Source: an uncultured Clostridia bacterium (lineage in GTDB: Bacteria > Bacillota > Clostridia > Christensenellales > UBA1242). Taken from it: DNA of 39,240 nucleotides. Location of the stretch: positions 1-39,240 of the forward strand of contig CALWRN010000035.1 in the NCBI GenBank assembly GCA_944383975.1, in the 5' to 3' direction. The translations under genes and the position numbers were made by a program. The notes under the pieces were generated by a model. The model was given only the letters and a program-made list of their open reading frames with translations. It did not search any database and had not been told where the DNA came from. Shown here one piece after another: positions 33,501 through 39,240 of the stretch (position 1 is its first letter; the number at the start of each line of letters is the position of its first letter).

Positions 33501-34101
33501 GTCTTTCAATTTCAGACAAAATATCTTTTACACGAGTTAAATTATCATTTGTTCTTTCAAGTTTTCTTTCTGCTTCCTTCTTATCATTTTTATATTTAGA
33601 AATTCCAGCAGCATCTTCAAACATAGTTCTTCTACTCTCTGGTTTGGCATCAACCAACTCAGTAACTTTTCCTTGACTTACAACAGAATATCCATTTTTC
33701 CCTAAGCCACTATTATAAAGCAAATTTGTAATATCTCTTAAGTGACAGGTATTTCTATTAATAAGATATTCACTTTCTCCAGAGCGATAAAGTTTTCTAG
33801 TGATCGCTAACTCGTCATAATCAAAGTTAAAAAATCTTGTAGAGTTATCAAAAGTTAATGTAACTTCACAATAAGATAAACTTTTTCTTTTCTCAGTCCC
33901 ATTAAAAATTACATCTTGCATACTATCACCACGCAAGGTTTTAGGACTTTGCTCTCCCAATACCCAACGAATAGCATCAGATACATTACTCTTTCCACAA
34001 CCATTAGGTCCTACTATTGCTGTAAAGTTATCATTAAATTCTATAACTGTTCTATCTGCAAATGATTTAAACCCAACCATTTCAATTTTTTTAAATATCA
34101 T
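30514..34101 (-). CDS. smc: Chromosome partition protein Smc
   Basis: 1,195 residues. The N-terminal head has Walker A GPNGCGKSNVSDAIRWVLGE (about 32-40) and the Q-loop region. Two long coiled coils flank the hinge (about 510-670; AIEVALGGAVQNVVTF, GRATFLPI, GSLTGGSKK). The C-terminal head has the signature LSGGEKSLTAMA (from 1095) and Walker B LFDEVEAALDDSN (D1123/E1124). CGAGG precedes the ATG. It is coupled to ftsY by the TAATG overlap and lies downstream of rnc as in other Bacillota. Confidence 0.97.
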   Translation of the reverse strand: MIFKKIEMVGFKSFADRTVIEFNDNFTAIVGPNGCGKSNVSDAIRWVLGEQSPKTLRGDSMQDVIFNGTEKRKSLSYCEVTLTFDNSTRFFNFDYDELAITRKLYRSGESEYLINRNTCHLRDITNLLYNSGLGKNGYSVVSQGKVTELVDAKPESRRTMFEDAAGISKYKNDKKEAERKLERTNDNLTRVKDILSEIERQMGPLKKQAENAKKYLEYKGKLKDLEVNAYIYQYENANDVKEKINLKLDALNKQIDLRQSDLDKANSEYDKSMFDLTNFDKMLASLNDKILELTIGLEKQESETKLARERVNFTLKENDRLNLDKSNCETAIEIGEEEKQKKLAELNELKSDLESLEKSFEELSQQYLEIADELTLSEDEAGQSQQKIIETLGSLSDIKSSVSRLMAEKDILSNNLNNLKNDMKALEDKKLENEKLYADSKTLIEEKDNKLTEIKTKLEKLVSSNYLNEQNLKSLENEKANINTQIKVYENRKKLLTDLQNEYDGYSYAIKKLLRESEKNSQLKKNIVGVVASLIKVPEKFETAIEVALGGAVQNVVTFDEDGAKDLIKFLKDNSFGRATFLPITSMKRRDLDKRLISGKAGCFGIASDLISYDKKIDNVISNLLGSTVIVDTLFTAVNLAKSCGYSFRIVTIDGDIVNPQGSLTGGSKKAESSNLIGREREIETLGKEIIRLNERRESIETELKEKNIFLENSKKEISLLTEEKNNLEIVVASEKEKLNKFNAIILETADNLKVSEMESTTVTNKLKLIDDELSRSEKIESALSGNKVDADELIKEKKEKFEKLRVKRDEINNNILSVKVEIAQTKTKLSSVQDDLHRIENDIGKQKTLVISLSEQITKNEEFIQSCENMIKQKLASAPSSEKKIELEGYVNQRQNVESEKQNLSDKIKEIDGQKASLMSELSSLRDKKFREEMNLSKVDTELEQMQERIYEEYSLSYTTCLDLRRQDFDISVAMPEIVKLKKEINALGYVNVNAIEDCKALLDRYDDLNGQAQDLEKAQDDLNKIIKDLSTIMIEKFNNELFKINESFKLTFKELFGGGTAKLALADENDPLESGVEIFAQPPGKKIQNMTLLSGGEKSLTAMAVIFAILRIKPLPFCLFDEVEAALDDSNVEIVDKYLKKLSSETQFILITHKKPTMEYANALFGVTMEEKGVSKIVSVLLSDAIKHAQEGA

Positions 34102-34135
34102 CTTTTCCTCGTTTAAATTTATAAATTACATTAAT

Positions 34136-34141
34136 ATTATA
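34136..34141 (-). promoter_or_regulatory. Possible extended -10 promoter for smc-ftsY
   Basis: On the minus strand TGATATAAT (extended -10) lies in the 113-base rnc-smc gap; the -35 region is poor. Confidence 0.4.
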
Positions 34142-34214
34142 TCAAAAGATTTTAAAGAAATAAATACTTAATTTTAAATTCTATCAAATATTATTTCCTA
34201 TTGTGTTTTTTAAA

Positions 34215-34832
34215 CTATTTTATTAAAAATAATTTTTCTATAGCTTGTTTTGCAGCTCTTTGTTCTGCTTCAATTTTGCTTGAACCTTTACCTGAAGAAA
34301 TTCTATCTTCATCCATATAAAAAGTTGCCTCAAATCCATCTTCACAAGGAATCGTTTCATATGTCATTTTGCATTTAAAATTCCCTTGAATTAACTCTTG
34401 CAATTTTGATTTATAGTTATCATCTATTATATTTTTATAATTTTTCAAATCAAAATTATCATATATAAACTTTCTAGCTTTTTCAAGTCCACCATCTAAA
34501 TAAATAGCACCAAGAATAGCCTCTACCACATCTCCTTTAATTGCTTTTGAAATTTCTCCTTGATAACTTTTTCCTAGAATAACATCATTTTCAAGAGCTA
34601 AATCATCAAAAACTTTTACAAGGTAATTTTCTGAAACATAATGACTTCTTAAAACCGTTAGTTTCCCTTCATTTTCATTGCAATGCAGATAAAAATATTC
34701 ACCAACTAAAAAATCCAAAATGCTATCGCCAAGGAACTCTAATCTTTCATAATTATCTTCTGATTTTGAAGAATGAGTTAAAGCTCTTTTTATTAAATTT
34801 TTATCTTTAAAAATATAATTAAGTTTATTCAA
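34215..34832 (-). CDS. rnc: Ribonuclease III
   Basis: Double-strand RNA endonuclease for rRNA processing. About 205 residues. The catalytic signature ERLEFLGDSILDFLVGEY is followed by GDVVEAILGAIYLDGG with the second acidic site, then a dsRNA-binding domain (YKSKLQELIQGN, GKGSSKIEAEQRAAKQAI). The frame also has an ATG at 34844 without a ribosome binding site; GGAGG lies inside that reading and is 5 bases before the TTG at 34832, which I therefore prefer. If the ATG is used, translation would depend on coupling to plsX, whose stop is 2 bases away. Confidence 0.93.
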   Translation of the reverse strand: MNKLNYIFKDKNLIKRALTHSSKSEDNYERLEFLGDSILDFLVGEYFYLHCNENEGKLTVLRSHYVSENYLVKVFDDLALENDVILGKSYQGEISKAIKGDVVEAILGAIYLDGGLEKARKFIYDNFDLKNYKNIIDDNYKSKLQELIQGNFKCKMTYETIPCEDGFEATFYMDEDRISSGKGSSKIEAEQRAAKQAIEKLFLIK

Positions 34833-34846
34833 AGTTTCCTCCATAT

Positions 34847-35851
34847 TTAAGAAACTAAATTTAATTTTTCTATTGCTTCTTCAATTTTTTGATTTAAATG
34901 ATTTTCGTGTAAAATAATTGTTTGTTCAATTGATGACAAAATATTATTTCTTTTACAAGAACCATGATTCTTTACAACAAGTTTTTTACATCCTAACAAT
35001 GGAGATCCTCCATGTTTACTTAAAATATCAATTCTATTTCTTATCTCTTTAAATGTTTTTCTCATAAACAAATAACCAATTTTACTCATAAAATGAGATT
35101 TAATACTATGTTTTAAAATTGATAATACTGCCCCAACAGCTCCTTCAGTACCTTTTAGTAATGCATTACCTGCAAATCCATCAGTAACCATAACATCAAC
35201 ATCGCCACTCATAAAGTCTCTACCCTCTTTGTTGCCAATAAAATTAATTGGAGCATTTTTTAATAATGGATAAGTTTCTTTTGCAAGTTCATTTCCTTTT
35301 TCTTCTTCTGTTCCATTATTTAATAAAGCAACTCTTGGTGCGTCTTTTTTATAAATAATTGAATAATACGCAGACCCCATTAAAGCAAAATGTAATAGAT
35401 TAATTGGTTTACAATCTATATTTGCTCCACTATCAATGATAATAACATCACTATTTTTTTTAGTAGGCAAAATTGGTGCAAGCGCAGGACGAGAGATCCC
35501 TTTAATTCTTCCTATTTTCATGATTGCACCAACAAGAACAGCCCCAGTACTTCCTGCACTAACAAGTCCTATAACATCATCTCTTTCTTTTAAAACATCA
35601 TAAGCCTTAACTAATGATGAATCTTTTTTATGTCTTATAGCTTCTGTTGGTTGATCATCGTTTGTAATAACATCCTCTGCATTTACAATTTCAATCCTTT
35701 CAGTCCTATTTCCTAAAATTTTTTTAATTTCTTTTTCTTTGCCACATAAAATAATTTCTAAATCTTTATGCTTATTTAAAGCCATAACAGCACCTTCAAC
35801 TATTTCTAAAGGTGCATTATCACCTCCAAAAGCATCTACTACAACTTTCAT
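34847..35851 (-). CDS. plsX: Phosphate acyltransferase PlsX
   Basis: Converts acyl-ACP to acyl-phosphate for phosphatidic acid synthesis. It has 334 residues: MKVVVDAFGGDNAPLEIVEGA, VSAGSTGAVLVGAIMKIGRIKG, RPALAPILPTK, DSGANIDCKP, NGTEEEKGNELAKETY, DVMVTDGFAGNALLKGTEG, KHGGSPLLGCKKLVVKNHG. AGGAG is 8 bases before the ATG. rnc follows. fapR and the fab genes that often lie here in Bacillota are absent. Confidence 0.97.
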   Translation of the reverse strand: MKVVVDAFGGDNAPLEIVEGAVMALNKHKDLEIILCGKEKEIKKILGNRTERIEIVNAEDVITNDDQPTEAIRHKKDSSLVKAYDVLKERDDVIGLVSAGSTGAVLVGAIMKIGRIKGISRPALAPILPTKKNSDVIIIDSGANIDCKPINLLHFALMGSAYYSIIYKKDAPRVALLNNGTEEEKGNELAKETYPLLKNAPINFIGNKEGRDFMSGDVDVMVTDGFAGNALLKGTEGAVGAVLSILKHSIKSHFMSKIGYLFMRKTFKEIRNRIDILSKHGGSPLLGCKKLVVKNHGSCKRNNILSSIEQTIILHENHLNQKIEEAIEKLNLVS

Positions 35852-35885
35852 ATTTTTACTCCTGACATATTTTAAATACTAATAT

Positions 35886-35914
35886 ATAATAACAAAAAAA
35901 AATAATTATTGCAA
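35886..35914 (-). promoter_or_regulatory. Promoter for plsX-rnc
   Basis: On the minus strand TTGCAA (35909-35914), 17 bases, TATTAT (35886-35891) with extended TGT. The -35 lies inside an inverted repeat. Confidence 0.6.
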
Positions 35915-35925
35915 ACAATAATTAT
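35902..35925. promoter_or_regulatory. Perfect inverted repeat over the plsX -35, candidate operator
   Basis: ATAATTATTG (35902-35911) and CAATAATTAT (35916-35925) form 10-base arms with a 4-base centre (CAAA). It is upstream of the transcription start, so it would act as DNA, not as an RNA hairpin. It does not resemble the FapR operator I know. Confidence 0.45.
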
Positions 35926-36039
35926 ATTTTGAGTTTTAAAAAATATAACGAAAACACTTTGCTATATATTGTATCTATTCTAATATGCATAATACAAAAT
36001 ATTGCTATTCTGTAAGGTTTATTTTAAATTATAAATTTA

Positions 36040-36073
36040 AAAATAAAAAAACTCCCGATGATTACGAGAGTTT
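36040..36073 (-). terminator. Intrinsic terminator after rpmF
   Basis: Stem of nine pairs (36049-36057 / 36065-36073, one G-U), loop of 7, followed by T-rich sequence on the minus strand. Confidence 0.8.
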
Positions 36074-36093
36074 AAAACAATAAGTTTTTTAAT

Positions 36094-36285
36094 TTATTTC
36101 TTTTCTTCTTTTTTCTCTACAACGGTTTCACCCTTATATGTTCCACACTTCTTACAAACTGTGTGAGGTTTTTTCATTTCATGACATTGTGGGCACTCAA
36201 CTAATGTTGGAGCAACAGCCACTGAATTTGCTGAATGTCTTTTATTTCTTCTTGCTTTTGAAACCTTATGCTTTGGAACTGCCAT
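36094..36285 (-). CDS. rpmF: 50S ribosomal protein L32
   Basis: 63 residues. The N-terminus MAVPKHKVSKARRNKRHS is canonical, followed by a zinc ribbon with CPQC and CKKC. A short Lys/Glu-rich end follows. GGAGG precedes the ATG. The DUF177 (YceD) gene that usually precedes rpmF is not present; rpmF has its own consensus promoter. Confidence 0.97.
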   Translation of the reverse strand: MAVPKHKVSKARRNKRHSANSVAVAPTLVECPQCHEMKKPHTVCKKCGTYKGETVVEKKEEKK

Positions 36286-36320
36286 TTTTTCCTCCTTAAT
36301 TATTTACATATTGCTATTAA

Positions 36321-36349
36321 ATTATATTTATTATTTACTATTTTGTCAA
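36321..36349 (-). promoter_or_regulatory. Promoter for rpmF
   Basis: On the minus strand TTGACA (36344-36349), 17 bases, TATAAT (36321-36326): perfect consensus. Confidence 0.9.
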
Positions 36350-36372
36350 GTATTTTAACAATTTATTATTAG

Positions 36373-37575
36373 TTATTTATTTTCAATCAGTGATTTTGTA
36401 TCTCTTGCTATTAAAAGTTCTTCATCAGTTGGTATTCTGAATACTCTTACTTTAGAATTCCTTGTGCTTATTTCTTCAGAAGTTCCTCTTGGTAAATTAT
36501 TGTTTTTATCCTTATCAATTTCAATTCCACAATATTCCATACCTTCAAGTGCAAGTTCTCTCAAATCTTCTTGATGCTCACCTATTCCTCCTGTAAACAC
36601 TATTGCATCAGCTCCACCTAAAACTGCAAGATAAGCTCCTATATATTTTTTCACTCTATAAATAAGCATATCTAACGCAAGTCTTGCTCTCTTGTTTCCA
36701 GCTTTTATCGCATCATTAAGCTCTCTCATATCACTTGATACACCACTGACTCCCATAATTCCACATTCTTTATTTAAATAAGTAACAACTTCTTGAGCAG
36801 TCATACCTTTTTTCTCTGAAAGATAGCCTACAACTGCAGGATCAAGATCTCCAGATCTAGTTCCCATAATTAAACCTTCAAGTGGAGTCAACCCCATAGT
36901 AGTATCAACACTTTTACCATGATCAATTGCTGTGATTGAAGAACCATTTCCTAAATGAACTGTGATAATTTTTAAATCTTTTGGATCTTTGTTTAATAAC
37001 TTCGCAACTTCTCCCATAACATATCTATGACTTGTTCCATGAGCTCCATATTTTCTTATATGGAATTTTTCATAGTCTTCATACTTTATTCCATACATAT
37101 AAGCTTTGGCAGGCATTGTTGCATGAAATGATGTATCAAATACAATTGTTTGAGGAACGTTTGGAATCACGCTAAGACATCCCTTTACTCCTGCCATATT
37201 TGCATGCGCATGGAGAGGTGAAAGTTCAACTAACTCATCAAGTTTTTTTAATACATCTTCATCAATCACTACACTTTTATCAAATAGCCATCCCCCTTGA
37301 ACAAATCTATGTCCAACAGCTGTTATTTCATCTAATGATTTAATAACACCTTCTTTAGCATCTGTTAATATATTAAATACTTTTTGTATCGCTATTGTAT
37401 GGTTTGGCAATGCTACCATTACTTCTTTTTTATCTCCATTAGTTTTATATCCAATAAAAGATCCTTCTAGACCAATTTTCTCACAATTACCCTTTGCAAT
37501 AACTTTTTCATTTGTCATATCAAACAATTGGAATTTTAATGATGAACTTCCAGCGTTAATAACTAAAATTTTCAT
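36373..37575 (-). CDS. ackA: Acetate kinase
   Basis: Forms acetate and ATP from acetyl phosphate and ADP. It has 400 residues of the ASKHA fold: MKILVINAGSSSLKFQLF, VGHRFVQGG, VFDTSFHATMP, YGAHGTSHRYV, TVHLGNGSSITAI, DTTMGLTPLEGLIMGTRSGD, VFTGGIGEH. Its ATG overlaps the pta stop by 4 bases (ATGA), with GGAGG 7 bases upstream inside pta. The pair makes ATP by substrate-level phosphorylation, in line with a fermentative anaerobe. Confidence 0.98.
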   Translation of the reverse strand: MKILVINAGSSSLKFQLFDMTNEKVIAKGNCEKIGLEGSFIGYKTNGDKKEVMVALPNHTIAIQKVFNILTDAKEGVIKSLDEITAVGHRFVQGGWLFDKSVVIDEDVLKKLDELVELSPLHAHANMAGVKGCLSVIPNVPQTIVFDTSFHATMPAKAYMYGIKYEDYEKFHIRKYGAHGTSHRYVMGEVAKLLNKDPKDLKIITVHLGNGSSITAIDHGKSVDTTMGLTPLEGLIMGTRSGDLDPAVVGYLSEKKGMTAQEVVTYLNKECGIMGVSGVSSDMRELNDAIKAGNKRARLALDMLIYRVKKYIGAYLAVLGGADAIVFTGGIGEHQEDLRELALEGMEYCGIEIDKDKNNNLPRGTSEEISTRNSKVRVFRIPTDEELLIARDTKSLIENK

Positions 37576-38561
37576 TTATTTTCCTCCTCTCTATTTGCTT
37601 GTAAAGCAGTTACGGCAGTAACTGCAACAATATCTTCAACACTACACCCTCTTGATAAATCATTCACAGGTTTCTTTAGTCCCTGTAAAATAGGACCTAT
37701 AGCATTTAAACCACCTACATATTGCATTACCTTATAACATATATTCCCACTGTTTAAATCTGGAAAAATTAAAATATTTGCATCTCCTTTAATAGGACTA
37801 TCTGGACATTTTTGATTTGCAACCCTTTCAACCATTGCTGCATCAAATTGTAATTCGCCATCACATGGAATACCTGTTTTCTTAAATTTTTGATATGCTT
37901 TACGAATAGTTTCCAGACTTTCATCATTTGCAGATCCTTTAGAAGAAAATGATAAGAAAGCAACTTTTGGATTTGCAAGCCCAAGGCTTCTATAAGTTTC
38001 TACACTTTGGCAAGCAATTTGATATAACTCATCTTCATTTGGATGCATTAAGACTCCACAATCTGCAATTATTATACATTTATCTTTTAAGAACTTATTT
38101 TTACCAAACATTATAAAACAAGAAGAAACCACTCCTCCCTTTTTCTTTGCCTTAATCACTTGTAATGCTGGTCTTACTGTATTTGCAGTTGAAGCCTCTG
38201 CTCCTGCAACCATTCCATCAGCAAACCCCAAATCAACAAGCAAAGTTGAAAAATAATATGGATCTAGTGCCAATTTTTCTGCTTCTTCCCTGCTCATTCC
38301 TTTTTCTTTTCTTTTTTCATATAAAGCATTTATTATTTCATTTTTATTTTGAAAAGTTTGTGGATTTATAATTTGATAATCTATTAAAGATTTATCTCGC
38401 AAAACTAAAGCACTTTCATCTCCAATTAAAACAGGTTTTGCTATACCTTTTTTTTGAATAATTTTAATTGCTTCAATTGTTCTATCACTGAAACCGGCTT
38501 CAGGAAAAACAATTGTTTTTTGAAGTTCTTTAGCCTTCTTATATAAATATTTAGTTTTCAT
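37572..38561 (-). CDS. pta: Phosphate acetyltransferase
   Basis: Converts acetyl-CoA and phosphate to acetyl phosphate. It has 329 residues of the short, single-domain type: TIVFPEAGFSDRTIEA, DGMVAGAEASTANTVRPALQ, FADCGV-like IIADCGVLMHPNEDEL, AFLSFSSKGSA, GELQFDAAMV, ANILIFPDLNSGNICYK. The start is the ATG at 38561 with AGAGG 5 bases upstream; the adjoining TTG at 38564 is less likely. It is the first gene of pta-ackA. Confidence 0.97.
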   Translation of the reverse strand: MKTKYLYKKAKELQKTIVFPEAGFSDRTIEAIKIIQKKGIAKPVLIGDESALVLRDKSLIDYQIINPQTFQNKNEIINALYEKRKEKGMSREEAEKLALDPYYFSTLLVDLGFADGMVAGAEASTANTVRPALQVIKAKKKGGVVSSCFIMFGKNKFLKDKCIIIADCGVLMHPNEDELYQIACQSVETYRSLGLANPKVAFLSFSSKGSANDESLETIRKAYQKFKKTGIPCDGELQFDAAMVERVANQKCPDSPIKGDANILIFPDLNSGNICYKVMQYVGGLNAIGPILQGLKKPVNDLSRGCSVEDIVAVTAVTALQANREEENK

Positions 38562-38644
38562 CAATACCTCTTCTAAAAAAAAGTCAATTTGAATAAATTG
38601 TTACTAAGGTTAACTTAAGTAAATTAATTATTATTAACACATTA

Positions 38645-38673
38645 ATTATATTTAAACTTATGAATATTGTCAA
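38645..38673 (-). promoter_or_regulatory. Promoter for pta-ackA
   Basis: On the minus strand TTGACA (38668-38673), 17 bases, TATAAT (38645-38650): perfect consensus. It lies head-to-head with ylbJ, 16 bases from its start codon. Confidence 0.9.
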
Positions 38674-38689
38674 ACCTTTTGGAGAATAA

Positions 38690-39240
38690 ATGAAAAAATA
38701 CAACACAATATTATCTATATTTATTTTTTATATCTTATTAAATATGATTTTATTCCCTAAAGTTTATATAGATCAAACTTTAAACGGAATTACTGCATGG
38801 GCTTTTAATGTGTTGCCAAGCATTTTACCATTTATAATTTTCACCAAAATTTTGTCATCACTTGGAACTATAGATAAAATTTCAAAAGTATTTTCAAAAC
38901 CTTGCAAATTTCTTTTTAATACACCAGCAATTTCTTCATATGTATTTTTTACAAGTATAATTTCAGGATATCCAGTTGGAGCAAAATTAACATCAGATTT
39001 ATTTATTGAGGGAAAAATCACCAAAGATGAAGCGTTTAGAATGACAAGTTTTTGCTCAACCTCAGGTCCTATGTTTATAATAGGTGCTGTTGGAATAAGA
39101 ATGCTTAATAATCCAATTTATGGATATATTATTTTTATTTCACATATTTTAGGAGCTATTCTTAATGGTATTATTTTTAATAAAATCAACTACAATAAAA
39201 ATGCACAAAATAAAAATTTAACTAATAACGAAATAATCAA
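38690..39240 (+). CDS. ylbJ: YlbJ-like sporulation integral membrane protein (5' part only)
   Basis: The first 183 residues of a polytopic membrane protein; the frame runs off the right edge. It begins MKKYNTILSIFIFYILLNMI. Conserved-looking segments are AWAFNVLPSILPFIIFTKIL, TSIISGYPVGAKLTSDLF and FCSTSGPMFIIGAVG, which match the YlbJ / nucleoside-recognition-type (gate) family needed for spore cortex formation in Bacillus. GGAG is 5 bases before the ATG. In several Clostridia ylbJ lies beside pta-ackA as here. Confidence 0.8.
   Translation, partial: MKKYNTILSIFIFYILLNMILFPKVYIDQTLNGITAWAFNVLPSILPFIIFTKILSSLGTIDKISKVFSKPCKFLFNTPAISSYVFFTSIISGYPVGAKLTSDLFIEGKITKDEAFRMTSFCSTSGPMFIIGAVGIRMLNNPIYGYIIFISHILGAILNGIIFNKINYNKNAQNKNLTNNEII

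Noticed and set aside
37769..37984. 71-residue minus-strand ORF within pta
   Set aside because: Alternative frame of pta; no start signals.
38773..39024. 83-residue minus-strand ORF
   Set aside because: Antisense of ylbJ, whose plus-strand frame has a ribosome binding site and a recognisable membrane-protein sequence.

Overview
The window is AT-rich Bacillota DNA, most likely from an uncultured Clostridia-type, spore-forming bacterium. Three things support this. The gene order is typical of the phylum: rpsB-tsf / frr-uppS-cdsA-rseP-polC position-rimP-nusA, plsX-rnc-smc-ftsY, ytxC-thrS, ruvX-DUF1292 and pta-ackA. There are sporulation-associated genes: a SigK-like sigma factor, YtxC and YlbJ. 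Signals are of Gram-positive type: strong GGAGG ribosome binding sites, TTGACA-17-TATAAT promoters and a T-box leader. UGA is used as a stop codon. No tRNA, rRNA, CRISPR array or insertion sequence was seen. Almost everything is on the minus strand; the plus strand carries only a two-gene HipA-like cassette, one lipoprotein and a partial ylbJ.

Region 1 (1-6370, minus) is the frr-uppS-cdsA-rseP-'polC'-rimP-nusA cluster. It handles ribosome recycling, undecaprenyl and CDP-diacylglycerol lipid synthesis, membrane proteolysis and transcription/ribosome maturation. The slot held by polC in Bacillus contains a 509-residue protein that keeps the PolC N-terminal and OB regions and a complete DEDDh exonuclease. 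It has lost PHP and the polymerase, and it carries a clamp-binding-like QTNLF motif. dxr is absent between cdsA and rseP. pyrH is absent between tsf and frr, where a self-contained plus-strand cassette (HipA-like kinase plus a small HipS-like protein, 6571-8046) sits with its own promoter and terminator.

Region 2 (8053-18534) holds tsf-rpsB, secF-secD, a TIGR04086 membrane protein, yajC, thrS with its T-box, ytxC, a lipoprotein, an unlisted 45-residue ORF, DUF1292 and ruvX. Translation, Sec export and tRNA charging dominate.

Region 3 (18568-28507) holds a HAD phosphatase, polA, a small membrane protein, a CAT/E2-like protein that lacks the catalytic histidine, rarA, an unrecognised 408-residue protein, rnpB, a diadenylate-cyclase-like (DAC) protein with a divergent RHR motif, and sigK.

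Region 4 (28590-39240) holds an unknown soluble protein, a stand-alone FakA/YloV C-terminal-type domain, ftsY-smc-rnc-plsX, rpmF, ackA-pta and the start of ylbJ.

The points most worth following are the polymerase-less PolC and its leaderless promoter, the HipA/HipS-like cassette in the pyrH slot, the divergent DAC protein, and the E2-like protein with Glu in place of the catalytic His. All start-site choices, promoters and structures were read by eye from the sequence.
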